From Planktothrix sp. PCC 11201 (lineage in GTDB: Bacteria; Cyanobacteriota; Cyanobacteriia; Cyanobacteriales; Microcoleaceae): 64,000 nucleotides of DNA. The DNA is taken from positions 507,169-571,168 of the forward strand of contig NZ_LT797688.1 of the NCBI RefSeq assembly GCF_900009135.1. Reading direction: 5' to 3'. Below are positions 8,328 to 18,737 of the stretch, piece after piece. Made by a program: the position numbers and the translations under genes. How positions within the stretch are numbered: position 1 is the stretch's first letter; each line of letters starts with the position of its first letter. The notes beneath the pieces were generated by a model. It worked only from the letters and a program-made list of their open reading frames with translations, was not told where the DNA came from and ran no database searches.

Positions 8328-9656
8328 ATGAAACGTACATTAACAATTCTTGAACATTATTTACAAACCAAATATTGTAGACAATTTAACAGTCGAGAAC
8401 AATTATTAACCTGGCAAAATCAACAGGTTCAAAACTTTTTAAAAATAATTTTGCCTCAATCTCCCTTTTGTCAACAGTATTATCAAGGTTTAGATATCCA
8501 AGATTGGCAAAACTTTCCTATAATTGATAAAGCTAAAATGATGGAAAATTTCGACCAACTCAATACCGTTAAAATTTTAGCATCAGAAGCGTTTGAAATT
8601 GCCTTTCAAGCCGAAAAAACGCGAGATTTTAGTCCTAATCTTCGGGGTTATACCGTGGGTTTATCAACGGGAACCAGTGGAAATCGAGGATTATTTTTAG
8701 TTAGTTCTCAGGAACAATGGATTTGGGCAGGAACAATTTTAGCAAAATTATTACCCAATTTTATATTATTTCCTGAGAAAATAGCATTTTTTCTAAGAGC
8801 AAATAGTCGATTATATGAAACGGTAAAAAGTCGGAGTTTACAGTTTCAATTTTTTGATTTATTAGAACTAATTACGGATCATATTCAACAATTAAATGAT
8901 TATCAACCCACTATTTTAGTCGCTCCTGCTTCTTTATTACGATTGTTAGCAGACGCTCAAAAACAAGGTATTTTAAAAATATTCCCAAAAAAAATAGTCT
9001 CTGTTGCTGAAGTTCTTGATCTTTTAGATCAGAATTATATTAGCAAGGTTTTTAATCAAGTTATTCATCAAGTTTATCAATGTACAGAAGGATTTTTAGG
9101 TTATACCTGTGACCATGGAACTTTACACTTAAATGAGGATATTGTTGCTATTCAAAAAGAATATTTAGACCCAGACAAATCTCGATTTATGCCGATTATA
9201 ACCGATTTTAGACGCACAACCCAACCGATTATTCGTTATCGTCTGAATGATATTTTAGTAGAACGAAAAACTCCTTGTCCCTGTGGGTCAGTATTAATAG
9301 CAATTGAACATATTGAAGGGCGGCAGGATGATATTTTTTATCTACCCCATGGGTCTAGTAATGGTGAATGGGTAACAATTTTTCCTGATTTTCTTCGCAG
9401 AGAAATTGTTATGGTTTCTGATGAAATTGAGGATTATCAAGTCATGCAGTTAAGTTTAAATCGGATAGAAGTTGCTTTGAAATTCAAAAATAATAAAAAA
9501 GATCTGATTCAAGCAGGTGTTTTTAAATCCCTAGAATCGCTTTTTAAACGTCTTCATGCTCAGATTCCTGAAATTATCTTTCTGGATGACTTTCCTTCAA
9601 TTCCAAAGGGTCAAAAACGTCGGAGAGTTTGGCAACGTCAGAAACTGGGTTTCTAA
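8328..9656 (+). CDS. F390-synthetase-related adenylate-forming enzyme
   Basis: About 442 residues of the phenylacetate-CoA ligase/coenzyme F390 synthetase superfamily. The AMP-binding P-loop is GYTVGLSTGTSGNRGLFL (~113); VYQCTEGFLGYTC and a RYRLNDILVERKTPCPCGS segment (Cys-rich, near 315) match the family. Such enzymes activate an acid as an acyl-adenylate; the substrate cannot be inferred and cyanobacteria lack F420-type metabolism of methanogens, so the name is only a family label. I chose ATG 8328 because the family starts near MKRTLTILEHYL and a GAGG lies upstream; a GTG start at 8292 would add 12 residues. The stop overlaps the stop of menD on the other strand by four bases. Confidence 0.72.
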   Translation: MKRTLTILEHYLQTKYCRQFNSREQLLTWQNQQVQNFLKIILPQSPFCQQYYQGLDIQDWQNFPIIDKAKMMENFDQLNTVKILASEAFEIAFQAEKTRDFSPNLRGYTVGLSTGTSGNRGLFLVSSQEQWIWAGTILAKLLPNFILFPEKIAFFLRANSRLYETVKSRSLQFQFFDLLELITDHIQQLNDYQPTILVAPASLLRLLADAQKQGILKIFPKKIVSVAEVLDLLDQNYISKVFNQVIHQVYQCTEGFLGYTCDHGTLHLNEDIVAIQKEYLDPDKSRFMPIITDFRRTTQPIIRYRLNDILVERKTPCPCGSVLIAIEHIEGRQDDIFYLPHGSSNGEWVTIFPDFLRREIVMVSDEIEDYQVMQLSLNRIEVALKFKNNKKDLIQAGVFKSLESLFKRLHAQIPEIIFLDDFPSIPKGQKRRRVWQRQKLGF

Positions 9657-11416
9657 AAAGTTAATCCTTCTGCAAGTTGTTTTAAATATTGTTGTCGCCA
9701 TTGGGTATCAGTTTTACGATCAGTTGGAATTTCTAATATTCTAATACCTGTTTGGGGGAGAGTATTTAATTTTTGTTGCAGTTGTTCCCAAGATTGGATT
9801 TGTTCATAGTCAATATTATAGGTCGCTGCTAATTTTGCAAAATCAATATTTTGAGGAGTGGCAAAATATTCCTCGAAGGGAGGATCAAATCGAGAAACAG
9901 ACAACATTTCAAAAATCCCACCACCATTATTATTAATTAAAATAATAGTTAAATGTCCGATAAATTTATTTCTGATTAAAAATCCATTTGTGTCATGAAG
10001 TAAGGCTAAATCCCCCGTTAATAAAATACTGCTTTGCTGATGATGGGCAATTCCCAAAGCTGTTGATAAGGTTCCATCAATGCCATTTGCTCCTCGATTA
10101 AAAAAGGGTTGAATGTTTGAATTATTCGGACACCAAAAAAATTCTACATCCCTTACTGGCATACTATTAGCAATAAAGATTGGTGTATTTTTAGGTAGAA
10201 TTTTAGAGAGTAACCAAGCAATTTTAGGTTCTATTAATGATTCAATTAGATTTAGTTTTTCGTCGATTACATTTCTGGATTTAGCTTCTAGTTCATACCA
10301 AGAATGAGCATATAACTTAGATTTATTTAAATGAGTTGGTTCTGGATTTTTAGCTTGATTGATTTGTTTTGAGAGTTGTTCTATTGATATTCTGAGATTG
10401 GTCGTTTTTCCATGTAAACCATCTAGGTTATGATAACTCGGATCAAGAATAAAATAATCCGGTTGTTGCTGGTCTAACCAATTTCTTAGGGTTTTACTGG
10501 TGGGTAAATCTCCAATTTGAATCACAACTTCAGGGGCTAGTTTTTCTGCTAAGGTTGAGTTTCTCAGGATTAAATCATAGGTTGAAATTAAATAGGGATT
10601 TAGGTTATAATAATTCCTGACGGGGGATAATCCCTCGGCTAAAACGGGATAGTTTAAGTATTTAGAAAGATCAGCGATCGCTTGACAATAAACCTCTGGA
10701 TTTTGAGGTTGAGCTACTCCGGCGATAATAATTCCTTGGGAATAATTATACCATAGTTTTAAATAATTAGATATATCAAAAGTAGAGAAAGTTTGAGTTT
10801 TTGCTAGATTTATTTTAGCAAAAAAATCATCAGGAAATATGGCTTTTAATGCTTCTGTTTGCGGCTGAAAAACCGGATGTAAAGGATCACGAAAGGGAAT
10901 ATTAAGATGGACAACGCCGGAAATAGGAAATTGCGATCGCTCCCAAGCATAAATTAAGGTTTGTCGCAAATAACGTAACAATCCTAAATCTAAACTGGGG
11001 ATGCTTAATTCCGCTTGCCAGTTGGGATAATTATTATATAATCTAACTTGGTCAATCGTTTGTCCTGCATGACAATCTCTTAATTCAGGGGGGCGATCTG
11101 CGGTTAAAATTAACAGAGGAACTCGGCTTTCTTTAGCTTCTATAATAGCGGGATAAAAATTAGCCCCGGCGGTTCCTGAAGTGCAAACCAAAACCGTCGG
11201 CAAACCAGATTTTTTGGCAATTCCTAAAGCAAAAAAAGCAGCGGAACGTTCATCTAAAATTGGGATGGTTTCAATGCTAGAATGTTGAGCAAAAGCAATT
11301 GTTAAAGGGGTAGAACGGGAACCAGGGCAAAGAATAGCAGTTTTTAATCCTAATTGAGCCAAAGTCTCTACTAATACAGAAGCCCAAATTGTGTTAATAT
11401 TACGGAAGTCAATCAT
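9653..11416 (-). CDS. menD: 2-succinyl-5-enolpyruvyl-6-hydroxy-3-cyclohexene-1-carboxylate synthase
   Basis: A 587-residue thiamine diphosphate enzyme that condenses isochorismate with 2-oxoglutarate-derived succinic semialdehyde; in cyanobacteria this feeds phylloquinone for photosystem I. The N-terminal domain has LCPGSRSTPLTIAFAQH and the TSGTAGANFYPAIIEAKESR segment with RVPLLILTADRPPELR, and the C-terminal ThDP/Mg2+ site reads LLTGDLALLHDTNGFLI followed by IILINNNGGGIFEML. Full family length. It is transcribed divergently from dnaE across only 46 bases and convergently with the adenylate-forming gene. Confidence 0.95.
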   Translation of the reverse strand: MIDFRNINTIWASVLVETLAQLGLKTAILCPGSRSTPLTIAFAQHSSIETIPILDERSAAFFALGIAKKSGLPTVLVCTSGTAGANFYPAIIEAKESRVPLLILTADRPPELRDCHAGQTIDQVRLYNNYPNWQAELSIPSLDLGLLRYLRQTLIYAWERSQFPISGVVHLNIPFRDPLHPVFQPQTEALKAIFPDDFFAKINLAKTQTFSTFDISNYLKLWYNYSQGIIIAGVAQPQNPEVYCQAIADLSKYLNYPVLAEGLSPVRNYYNLNPYLISTYDLILRNSTLAEKLAPEVVIQIGDLPTSKTLRNWLDQQQPDYFILDPSYHNLDGLHGKTTNLRISIEQLSKQINQAKNPEPTHLNKSKLYAHSWYELEAKSRNVIDEKLNLIESLIEPKIAWLLSKILPKNTPIFIANSMPVRDVEFFWCPNNSNIQPFFNRGANGIDGTLSTALGIAHHQQSSILLTGDLALLHDTNGFLIRNKFIGHLTIILINNNGGGIFEMLSVSRFDPPFEEYFATPQNIDFAKLAATYNIDYEQIQSWEQLQQKLNTLPQTGIRILEIPTDRKTDTQWRQQYLKQLAEGLTF

Positions 11417-11462
11417 TTTATCTCAATTAATTTTAAGTTTAATTTAACTAAGGAACTCAACC

Positions 11463-14400
11463 ATGTCTTTTGTAGGTTTACATATTCATAGTGATTATAG
11501 TTTACTGGATGGGGCATCTCAATTACCCCAATTAATTGACCGCGCAGTAGAGTTAGGAATGCCGGCGATCGCTGTTACCGATCACGGTGTTATGTATGGG
11601 GCAATTGAGTTAATTAAAACCTGCCGCAATAAAAACATAAAACCCATTATTGGCAATGAGATGTATGTGATTAATGGTGATGTTAAAGTTCAGGATAAGA
11701 AACGAAGAAAATATCATCAAGTGGTCTTAGCTAAAAATAGCCAAGGCTATAAAAACTTAGTTAAATTAACCACCATTTCACACCTGGAAGGGTTTCAAGG
11801 AAAAGGCATTTTTGCACGTCCCTGTATCAATAAAGAACTATTAGAACAATATCACGAAGGGTTAATTGTTACCAGTGCTTGTTTAGGAGGAGAAATTCCC
11901 CAAGCGATTTTACAAGGACGTTATGATGTGGCGAGGGAAGTCGCTCAATGGTATCAAAGGGTATTTGGAGAGGATTTTTATTTAGAAATTCAGGATCATG
12001 GTTCTCCAGAAGATCGGATGGTAAACGTTGAAATTGTTAAAATTAGTCGAGAACTAAATATTAAAATTGTCGCTACAAATGATTCACATTTTATTTCTTG
12101 TAATGATGTGGAAGCCCATGATGCTTTACTTTGTATTAATACCCAAAAATTAATTAGTGAAGAAAAACGGATGCGCTATAGTGGCACAGAATATTTAAAA
12201 TCTGCCGAAGAAATGGCGCAATTGTTTCTGGATCACTTACCAAATGATATCATTCAAGAAGCGATTAATAATACCGTAGAAGTTGCAAATAAAGTTGAAC
12301 CCTATAAGGGTATTTTAGGAGAACCTCGTATCCCTGACTATCCCATTCCTGCCGATCATACGGCGGATACCTACTTAGAAGAAGTTACCTGGAAAGGGTT
12401 ACTAGAACGGATGAATGCTAAGACTAGAAGCGAGATTAAACCTGTCTATAAAGAGCGCTTAGAATATGAGCTTAAAATGATGCAACAGATGGGGTTTTCC
12501 ACTTACTTTTTAGTGGTTTGGGATTATATTAAATTTGCCAGAGATAACAATATTGCCGTTGGGCCAGGACGAGGTTCGGCCGCGGGATCATTAGTAGCTT
12601 ATGCCCTAAAAATCACCAATATTGATCCGGTTTATCATGGTTTATTATTTGAAAGATTTTTAAATCCTGAACGGAAATCTATGCCTGATATTGATACGGA
12701 TTTCTGCATTGAAAGGCGGGATGAAATGATTAAATATGTCACTGATAAATATGGAGAAGATAAGGTAGCCCAAATTATTACCTTTAACCGCATGACTTCT
12801 AAAGCAGTGTTAAAAGATGTCGCCAGGGTGTTAGGAATTTCCTATAAAAATTCGGATAAAATGGCAAAATTAATTCCGGTTTCTCGGGGAAAACCCACCC
12901 GTTTGCCCGTCATGATTTCCGATCAAAGTCCCGCGCCGGAATTCAAAGAAGCTTATGATCATGAAGATGTGGCTATTCATAATGATGCCGGGGAAGAAGT
13001 TGGAACAATTAAAGTTAAACAATGGTTAGATATGGCAATTCGCATTGAAGGAACTAATAAAACCTTCGGAGTTCATGCGGCGGGTGTGGTAATTTCTAAA
13101 CAGTCTTTAGACGAAATTGTTCCCCTACAACGTAATAATGATGGAGCGGTCATTACTCAATATTATATGGAGGATTTAGAGGCAGTTGGATTATTAAAAA
13201 TGGACTTTTTGGGTTTAAAAAATTTAACCATGATTCAAAAAGCCGTTGATTATATTGAACAAAAACATCACTATAAAATTGATCCCGAGAAACTTCCTTC
13301 TGATATTGAAAGAAAAGCCCAAGATGCCTATAAAACCCATAAAAAGTTACCTGAAGATGTGCTAAAAACTTATAAATTACTAGAAAAAGGGGATTTAGAT
13401 GGTATTTTCCAGTTAGAATCTTCTGGGATGATCGATATTGTTAAAAAGCTCAAACCTTCCTGTTTGGATGATATTTCTTCCATTTTAGCCCTGTATCGTC
13501 CCGGGCCGTTAGATGCAGGTTTAATTCCCCAATTTATTGATCGTAAGCATGGACGAGATGAAATTAGCTATGACCATCCCCTGTTAGAGCCAATTTTAAA
13601 AGAAACCTATGGAATTTTATGTTTTCAAGAACAAATTATGAGATTAGCTCAAGATTTAGCGGGCTATTCTTTAGGTCAAGCTGATATTCTTCGCCGATGT
13701 TTGAGTGGATCTACGCAAATTTTAGATGCTGCTACCGGAAACTTAGTTTCCTTAAAAGAAATTGCACAATCTCCTGAATATTGGTTAGGTAGAAAAGTCT
13801 TTTCTCTCAATCTTAATACTCAAAAAATTATTCAACAACCCATCACGGAAATTCATCCGAATGGAGTTCGGGATATTTGGCAAATTACCACGAAAACGAA
13901 TCAGCAAATTAAAGCCACTGACGATCATCTTTTCTATACAGTCTTAGGATGGCAACCATTAAAATCCTTTAAAATTGGCGATCGCGTGGGTTTAGCCAAA
14001 ACTATCCCTATTACGAATGAAAGTAAAGTATCAGATGCTCAAATCAAGTTGGTCGCGTATTTAATTGGAGACGGTCATTTATCCACAAAGAGTCCAGCTT
14101 GTAGTTATTTTTGTAACAGCGATCAAGAATTAATAGATGATTTTAATGCGTGTGCAAAAGAACTTTTTGGCAAACCAGCACCCATTGATCATCAAGTACA
14201 TCCGGGGCGAAAATCCGTCACTTATGCTCGTATTGGATTTGTTTCTTCTTTCAATAAATGGGTAGATGATCATATTAAACGAGCTCACTCTAGGGAGAAA
14301 GAAATTCCCGAATGGGTTTTGACATTATCTCGGAATCAATTACAACTTTTCTTAGGAACTTTATGGTCAACTGATGGAAGTTTTGATACTAGCATTGGTC

Positions 14401-16427
14401 ATACTGACTATACTTCAACTTCTCCGATTTTGATCAAACAAATTCAACATCTACTACTACGTTTAGGCATTGTTTCACTCTTTAATGTGAAAACTATTAA
14501 ATATAATGGTCAACCTCACATTTCTTATCGAGTCCAAATTACCGGACGAGAAGATATGCTCAAGTTTTGTGAATTAATTAAGCCTGAATTGAGTTCTTAT
14601 AAAACAGAGCAAGCAGAACTTTGTTATTTATTGATCAAAGATAAAGTTCGGAATCAATCAAAACATACAATTCCACCGGAAGTTATTACACTAATTGCTC
14701 AGGCAAAAAAAGCAACTAGGATGACATGGGATAAAATTGATCAGACTGTGGGAGTGGCAAGGGGTACTATGTCTTCTGGTTTAAATTTCCAGAAAACACC
14801 CTCTCGTAGTCTATCTCGTCATCGTGTGGAAAATTTTGCGATTGCATTTCAAAATGACCAATTAAAAGCGATCGCGGAATCGGATGTTTTTTGGGATGAA
14901 ATTGTTGGAATTGAGTATATAGGCAAAGAAGAAGTGTTTGATTTAAGCATTCCTGAAACTCATAATTTTATTGCCAATAATTTTATTGCCCACAACTGTA
15001 TGGGTAAAAAGAAAGCAGAAGAAATGCAGAAGCAAAGGGAACTCTTTATTGACGGTGCAACCAAAAATGGAGTCGTGCAAAAATTGGCAGAAAAGTTATT
15101 TGAGCAAATGGTTCAATTCGCAGAGTATTGCTTCAATAAATCCCATTCCATGGCCTATGCCTATGTTACCTATGAAACCGCTTATTTAAAAGCTAATTAT
15201 CCCGTTGAATATATGGCGGCTTTATTAAGCGCTAATAGTGGGGATACGGATAAAATTCAAAAATATATTGAATCTTGTCAAAAATCTCTGGGAATTAAGG
15301 TTATCCCGCCAGACATTAATCTTTCGGGGATGGATTTTACCCCGTCGGATCAGAGTATTATTTTCGGACTTTCTGCGATTAAAAATGTGGGAGAAGGTGC
15401 GATCGAACATTTATTAGAAATCCGTCAAGAGGGGGGAGAATTTAAGAGTTTTCCCGATTTGTGCGATCGCATTAACCTACAAATGGTTAATAGTCGCGCC
15501 TTAGAAGCCTTAATTAAATGTGGCGCCTTAGATAAGCTTAACCCCAACCGTCGCCAAGCCATTGATCATTTAGATAAATTAATTTCTTGGGCGCAAAGTA
15601 AAGCCAAAGATCGAGCCGTTGGTCAACAAAGTATATTCGATATTTTAGGGGGTGGAACTAATACAAAAAACACCCATGAAGATGCACCAAAACCAGCAAA
15701 ACTTGAGGATTTTAAAGTTCAGGAAAAACTCCAATTTGAAAAAGAATTATTGGGATTTTATGTCTCTGAACATCCTTTACAATCCATCTTAAGATCGATT
15801 TCTGTAGAAGAAAGAGTAACTTTATCGGAATTAACTGGTAAAAAATCTAAGGTTAAAGTGGTTGTTGTAATTACCGCTATTAAACTACATACCACTAAAA
15901 AAGGTGATCGGATGGCATTTTTACAAATTGAAGACTTAACTGGACAAATGGAAGCGATTATTTTTCCTCGAACCTATCAAGAGATTAAGGAATTTCCCCA
16001 TGAAAATGACTTAGTATTAATTACGGGTAAAACTGACAAACAGGAAGATAAAATTCAGCTTATTATTGATGAGTTACAATCGGCGGATACCCTCCCTCGG
16101 ATTGATAAAATTCCCGCTCTTTTATTAGAAGATTTGGAAATAGAGGAATCAAATTCCATGGTACTTTTACACCTAACACTTGAAGATGTTTATAACTTAT
16201 CTCGACTTCAAGACCTTAGTGCTTTACTCGAAGAACAATCATCCGGTGATCAACGAAAAGCGAATATTCCTGTTGTTGCTAAAGTGATTGGTAAATTTCC
16301 TGACCATTATCAGGTGGTTAGTTTTGGACGTAAATTTTGGGTACAAAATGCTGAAGATACTATTCATGATTTAAAATCAGCTAGATTTGATGCTGAAATT
16401 CAACCGAAATTAGAGATATTAATGTGA
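11463..16427 (+). CDS. dnaE: DNA polymerase III alpha subunit containing an intein
   Basis: A 1654-residue precursor; removing the 433-residue intein leaves 1221 residues, a normal DnaE length. The PHP domain starts at FVGLHIHSDYSLLDGASQLP, the polymerase active site is PGRGSAAGSLVAYAL and SMPDIDTDFCIERR, and a C-terminal OB domain covers KVVVVITAIKLHTTKKGDRM onward. It is the replicative polymerase catalytic subunit. In many cyanobacteria DnaE is encoded in two pieces joined by a split intein at FAEY/CFNKS; here that sequence (codons flanking 15128/15129) is continuous and empty, while a different site carries a full intein. The start ATG follows an AAGGAA-like RBS. Confidence 0.96.
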   Translation: MSFVGLHIHSDYSLLDGASQLPQLIDRAVELGMPAIAVTDHGVMYGAIELIKTCRNKNIKPIIGNEMYVINGDVKVQDKKRRKYHQVVLAKNSQGYKNLVKLTTISHLEGFQGKGIFARPCINKELLEQYHEGLIVTSACLGGEIPQAILQGRYDVAREVAQWYQRVFGEDFYLEIQDHGSPEDRMVNVEIVKISRELNIKIVATNDSHFISCNDVEAHDALLCINTQKLISEEKRMRYSGTEYLKSAEEMAQLFLDHLPNDIIQEAINNTVEVANKVEPYKGILGEPRIPDYPIPADHTADTYLEEVTWKGLLERMNAKTRSEIKPVYKERLEYELKMMQQMGFSTYFLVVWDYIKFARDNNIAVGPGRGSAAGSLVAYALKITNIDPVYHGLLFERFLNPERKSMPDIDTDFCIERRDEMIKYVTDKYGEDKVAQIITFNRMTSKAVLKDVARVLGISYKNSDKMAKLIPVSRGKPTRLPVMISDQSPAPEFKEAYDHEDVAIHNDAGEEVGTIKVKQWLDMAIRIEGTNKTFGVHAAGVVISKQSLDEIVPLQRNNDGAVITQYYMEDLEAVGLLKMDFLGLKNLTMIQKAVDYIEQKHHYKIDPEKLPSDIERKAQDAYKTHKKLPEDVLKTYKLLEKGDLDGIFQLESSGMIDIVKKLKPSCLDDISSILALYRPGPLDAGLIPQFIDRKHGRDEISYDHPLLEPILKETYGILCFQEQIMRLAQDLAGYSLGQADILRRCLSGSTQILDAATGNLVSLKEIAQSPEYWLGRKVFSLNLNTQKIIQQPITEIHPNGVRDIWQITTKTNQQIKATDDHLFYTVLGWQPLKSFKIGDRVGLAKTIPITNESKVSDAQIKLVAYLIGDGHLSTKSPACSYFCNSDQELIDDFNACAKELFGKPAPIDHQVHPGRKSVTYARIGFVSSFNKWVDDHIKRAHSREKEIPEWVLTLSRNQLQLFLGTLWSTDGSFDTSIGHTDYTSTSPILIKQIQHLLLRLGIVSLFNVKTIKYNGQPHISYRVQITGREDMLKFCELIKPELSSYKTEQAELCYLLIKDKVRNQSKHTIPPEVITLIAQAKKATRMTWDKIDQTVGVARGTMSSGLNFQKTPSRSLSRHRVENFAIAFQNDQLKAIAESDVFWDEIVGIEYIGKEEVFDLSIPETHNFIANNFIAHNCMGKKKAEEMQKQRELFIDGATKNGVVQKLAEKLFEQMVQFAEYCFNKSHSMAYAYVTYETAYLKANYPVEYMAALLSANSGDTDKIQKYIESCQKSLGIKVIPPDINLSGMDFTPSDQSIIFGLSAIKNVGEGAIEHLLEIRQEGGEFKSFPDLCDRINLQMVNSRALEALIKCGALDKLNPNRRQAIDHLDKLISWAQSKAKDRAVGQQSIFDILGGGTNTKNTHEDAPKPAKLEDFKVQEKLQFEKELLGFYVSEHPLQSILRSISVEERVTLSELTGKKSKVKVVVVITAIKLHTTKKGDRMAFLQIEDLTGQMEAIIFPRTYQEIKEFPHENDLVLITGKTDKQEDKIQLIIDELQSADTLPRIDKIPALLLEDLEIEESNSMVLLHLTLEDVYNLSRLQDLSALLEEQSSGDQRKANIPVVAKVIGKFPDHYQVVSFGRKFWVQNAEDTIHDLKSARFDAEIQPKLEILM
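13698..14996 (+). other. LAGLIDADG homing-endonuclease intein in DnaE
   Basis: A 433-residue in-frame insertion (precursor residues 746-1178). It begins with Cys1 (CLSGSTQIL, block A), has a block B TxxH motif (KATDDHLFYT), and ends in block F/G (VFDLSIPETHNFIANN, FIAHN) with terminal His-Asn followed by Cys+1. Removing it joins ADILRR to CMGKKKAEEM, restoring the conserved ADxLRRxMGKK segment of DnaE. Two dodecapeptide-like motifs (LVAYLIGDGHLS, near precursor residue 865, and LFLGTLWSTDGSFD, near 963) mark a double-motif endonuclease, and a HTH-like insert (MTWDKIDQTVGVARGTM) follows. All splicing residues look intact, so the element is predicted to splice; endonuclease activity is plausible because both acidic residues are retained. 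Confidence 0.93.
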
Positions 16428-16544
16428 ATTCAAGCCTAAAATAAGGCCGGAAATATGAAAGTTTATTGGTCTTTAATTGAGTCTTAGATCCCCCCTAAAC
16501 CATCTTAAAAAGGGAGAAAGATGATTAATCCAATTTAGACAAGA

Positions 16545-18692
16545 TTAAGAGTTAGATTCAATCTGCAACTGGCGACGAGCTTCTAATTCCCAATGTTCAA
16601 TTTCTGGCCATTTCCAAGGTTCACTTAATCCGGCTTTGACCATAGAACAATTTAAGCCTTCTTGCCAATATTTTAAAGATTCTTTTTTATTCCCTTGAGC
16701 AGATTTAACTTGTGCTAAAAGGTAATAAGCAGCAACGGATTGGTGATCTAAATCTAATGCTTTTAAAAGTAGGATTTCCGCTTGAGAATAAAGGTTTTTT
16801 TGATAATAAGCCCAGCCTAAATTTTTATACAGTGAGGCTAAAACCATCGGTTGCTCAACTCTTAATAAAATGGGTTCAATGAGTTCAATAGCAGTTTGAT
16901 AATTGCCTTTTTTTATTTGTAAACGGGCTAAATTATTAATTGCTGAATATTGAACTTTTAGGGAAAATTCTATTGCTCGTTCATAATGAATTTGAGCCGA
17001 ATCAATATCCTGTAGTTTTTCATAAGTTGCCCCTAAATTAAAGTGAGCACTCGCTAAATTTGGATGTAATTCAATTGCCCAGGTTAAAGACAGTTTTGCA
17101 CTGAAAAACTCTCCTTTCATATATTGCTCATATCCAATTTGATTTAAAAACCTTCCAGCTTTTTCGCGCGGTTCAAATCCATTATTTTTGTAAGATTTAA
17201 TCTCAATATTTTGTAAGCCAAATGCTTGTAAAATAGTTGATTTTTGTTGAGAATAATCTTGATTGTCTGCAAATAATTCATGAATTTTTGTTCTAACTTT
17301 TTGCTTTATATATTGCTTAACAAGAGGATTAAGAGTATTTTTTGATTTTCCTGATTCAGAGGTTTTTTGTAAGAAGGAACGTCTTTCTAAAGATGCCCAA
17401 ATTGTTAAGAATTTATTGGGATCGCTAATACTTTTAATTTGAGATTGTAGTTCCTCGGCAGAGGGATTTTTCGACAAAAGTGCTAACCCATTTAATACTT
17501 GGTATTCGTCGGCAGATAGTCGTTCAAATTGATCATAAAAAACCAGATCGAGATGTCTACCTAACCAAGCTAAACTATCAAAATTACCGAATAAAAGTTG
17601 ATTATACTCAAAAAATTCTTCTAAATTTTCGTTAAATAACTCTTGAACTTTTTGGGCTACTAATCGTAATAGTAAGGGGTGACCATCACAGGATTGAACT
17701 AATTGAATAATTTTCTGCTCTTGTGAGATAGAATTTGGTAGAATCCCACAAACTAATTGTTTTCCATCTTCTTCTAATAACCCCGGCAATGGTAAAACTT
17801 TTACAGGCTGATTTATTCCAGCTTGAAGTGATATTTCTGGAGGTTCTTCTTGACTTAATAAGATTAAACAACTCGAATGAGCGAGTTCACTAACTTGTCG
17901 GAATAGTTCACCATATTCTTGAGCATCATCTTGGTAAGTTCCCGCCAATTGTCCTTTTTCAAATAGGTTTTCGATTTCATCAAACACGATTAAACACCGA
18001 CGTTTGCGAAAACATTCAATCAATTGAAAAATGCCATTGACACCTGTTTCAACGGAGGTTTGATCACCGGAGAGAGTTTGAATTAAATCGGTCAAAATTT
18101 GATCGAAGGGGGGAGCATAACGCAGACAACGCCAAATTACGAGATCAAAGTCAGGGTGAATTTGTTGGATTAATTTAATTGTCAGTGCCGTTTTGCCAAT
18201 TTGCGCCATTCCGACAATCGCAACTAAACGGTTGCGATCGCTAATTACCCACTGTTGTAACTGTTCTAACTCGCCCGTGCGTCCCAAAGATTCACCGAGG
18301 TCGGGGGCGTGTTCCCAGTCAATTTTAGAAGCTGGATAGGGTTGGCTTTGATATGAAGGGACGGTGACCGTAGATTGAAATTCTAGGATCAGTTGGTGTT
18401 TCAACTGGGCTAACTTTCCAGGGCCATTGCCTTTAATATTGAATTTGCGATAAACTTCGCCCAGTCGCTTACGAACGGCGATCGCACTCAGTTCTAACTG
18501 TTGGGCGATTTCAGCCGTTGAGTAACCGGCCACAGCCAACTGTAGCGCCTCCAGTTCAGCTTGGGAGACACCACGAGCGATGGCCAGGGTTTTGATATAT
18601 TCAGGGGGTAGGGGATGATCCAAGATTGTAACCGTAATTATGACAGGTTTGTGTGATGTTTTTGAATTGCGTGAACCATGTACCACTCGCAT
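16545..18692 (-). CDS. HTH-STAND (NB-ARC) NTPase with TPR repeats
   Basis: About 715 residues from ATG 18692; a TTG at 18716 would add eight residues that read into repeat-derived sequence, so I prefer the ATG. Residues ~30-110 are a LuxR-like HTH (AELEALQLAVAGYSTAEIAQ, then QLELSAIAVRKRLGEVYRKF). Residues ~145-470 are the STAND NTPase: Walker A VGMAQIGKTALTIKL and Walker B RRCLIVFDEIENLF. Residues ~520-690 are five or so TPR units (HPNLASAHFNLGATYEKLQD and similar). Such proteins sense a ligand through the repeats and oligomerise on ATP binding; in bacteria they serve as regulators or as Avs-like defence sensors. No effector nuclease is fused, so a regulatory role is more likely. Convergent with dnaE. 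Confidence 0.8.
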   Translation of the reverse strand: MRVVHGSRNSKTSHKPVIITVTILDHPLPPEYIKTLAIARGVSQAELEALQLAVAGYSTAEIAQQLELSAIAVRKRLGEVYRKFNIKGNGPGKLAQLKHQLILEFQSTVTVPSYQSQPYPASKIDWEHAPDLGESLGRTGELEQLQQWVISDRNRLVAIVGMAQIGKTALTIKLIQQIHPDFDLVIWRCLRYAPPFDQILTDLIQTLSGDQTSVETGVNGIFQLIECFRKRRCLIVFDEIENLFEKGQLAGTYQDDAQEYGELFRQVSELAHSSCLILLSQEEPPEISLQAGINQPVKVLPLPGLLEEDGKQLVCGILPNSISQEQKIIQLVQSCDGHPLLLRLVAQKVQELFNENLEEFFEYNQLLFGNFDSLAWLGRHLDLVFYDQFERLSADEYQVLNGLALLSKNPSAEELQSQIKSISDPNKFLTIWASLERRSFLQKTSESGKSKNTLNPLVKQYIKQKVRTKIHELFADNQDYSQQKSTILQAFGLQNIEIKSYKNNGFEPREKAGRFLNQIGYEQYMKGEFFSAKLSLTWAIELHPNLASAHFNLGATYEKLQDIDSAQIHYERAIEFSLKVQYSAINNLARLQIKKGNYQTAIELIEPILLRVEQPMVLASLYKNLGWAYYQKNLYSQAEILLLKALDLDHQSVAAYYLLAQVKSAQGNKKESLKYWQEGLNCSMVKAGLSEPWKWPEIEHWELEARRQLQIESNS

Positions 18693-18737
18693 AATGTCTA
18701 AAGTATAAGAGGGCAAATTGCCATTTGCCCCTACATA

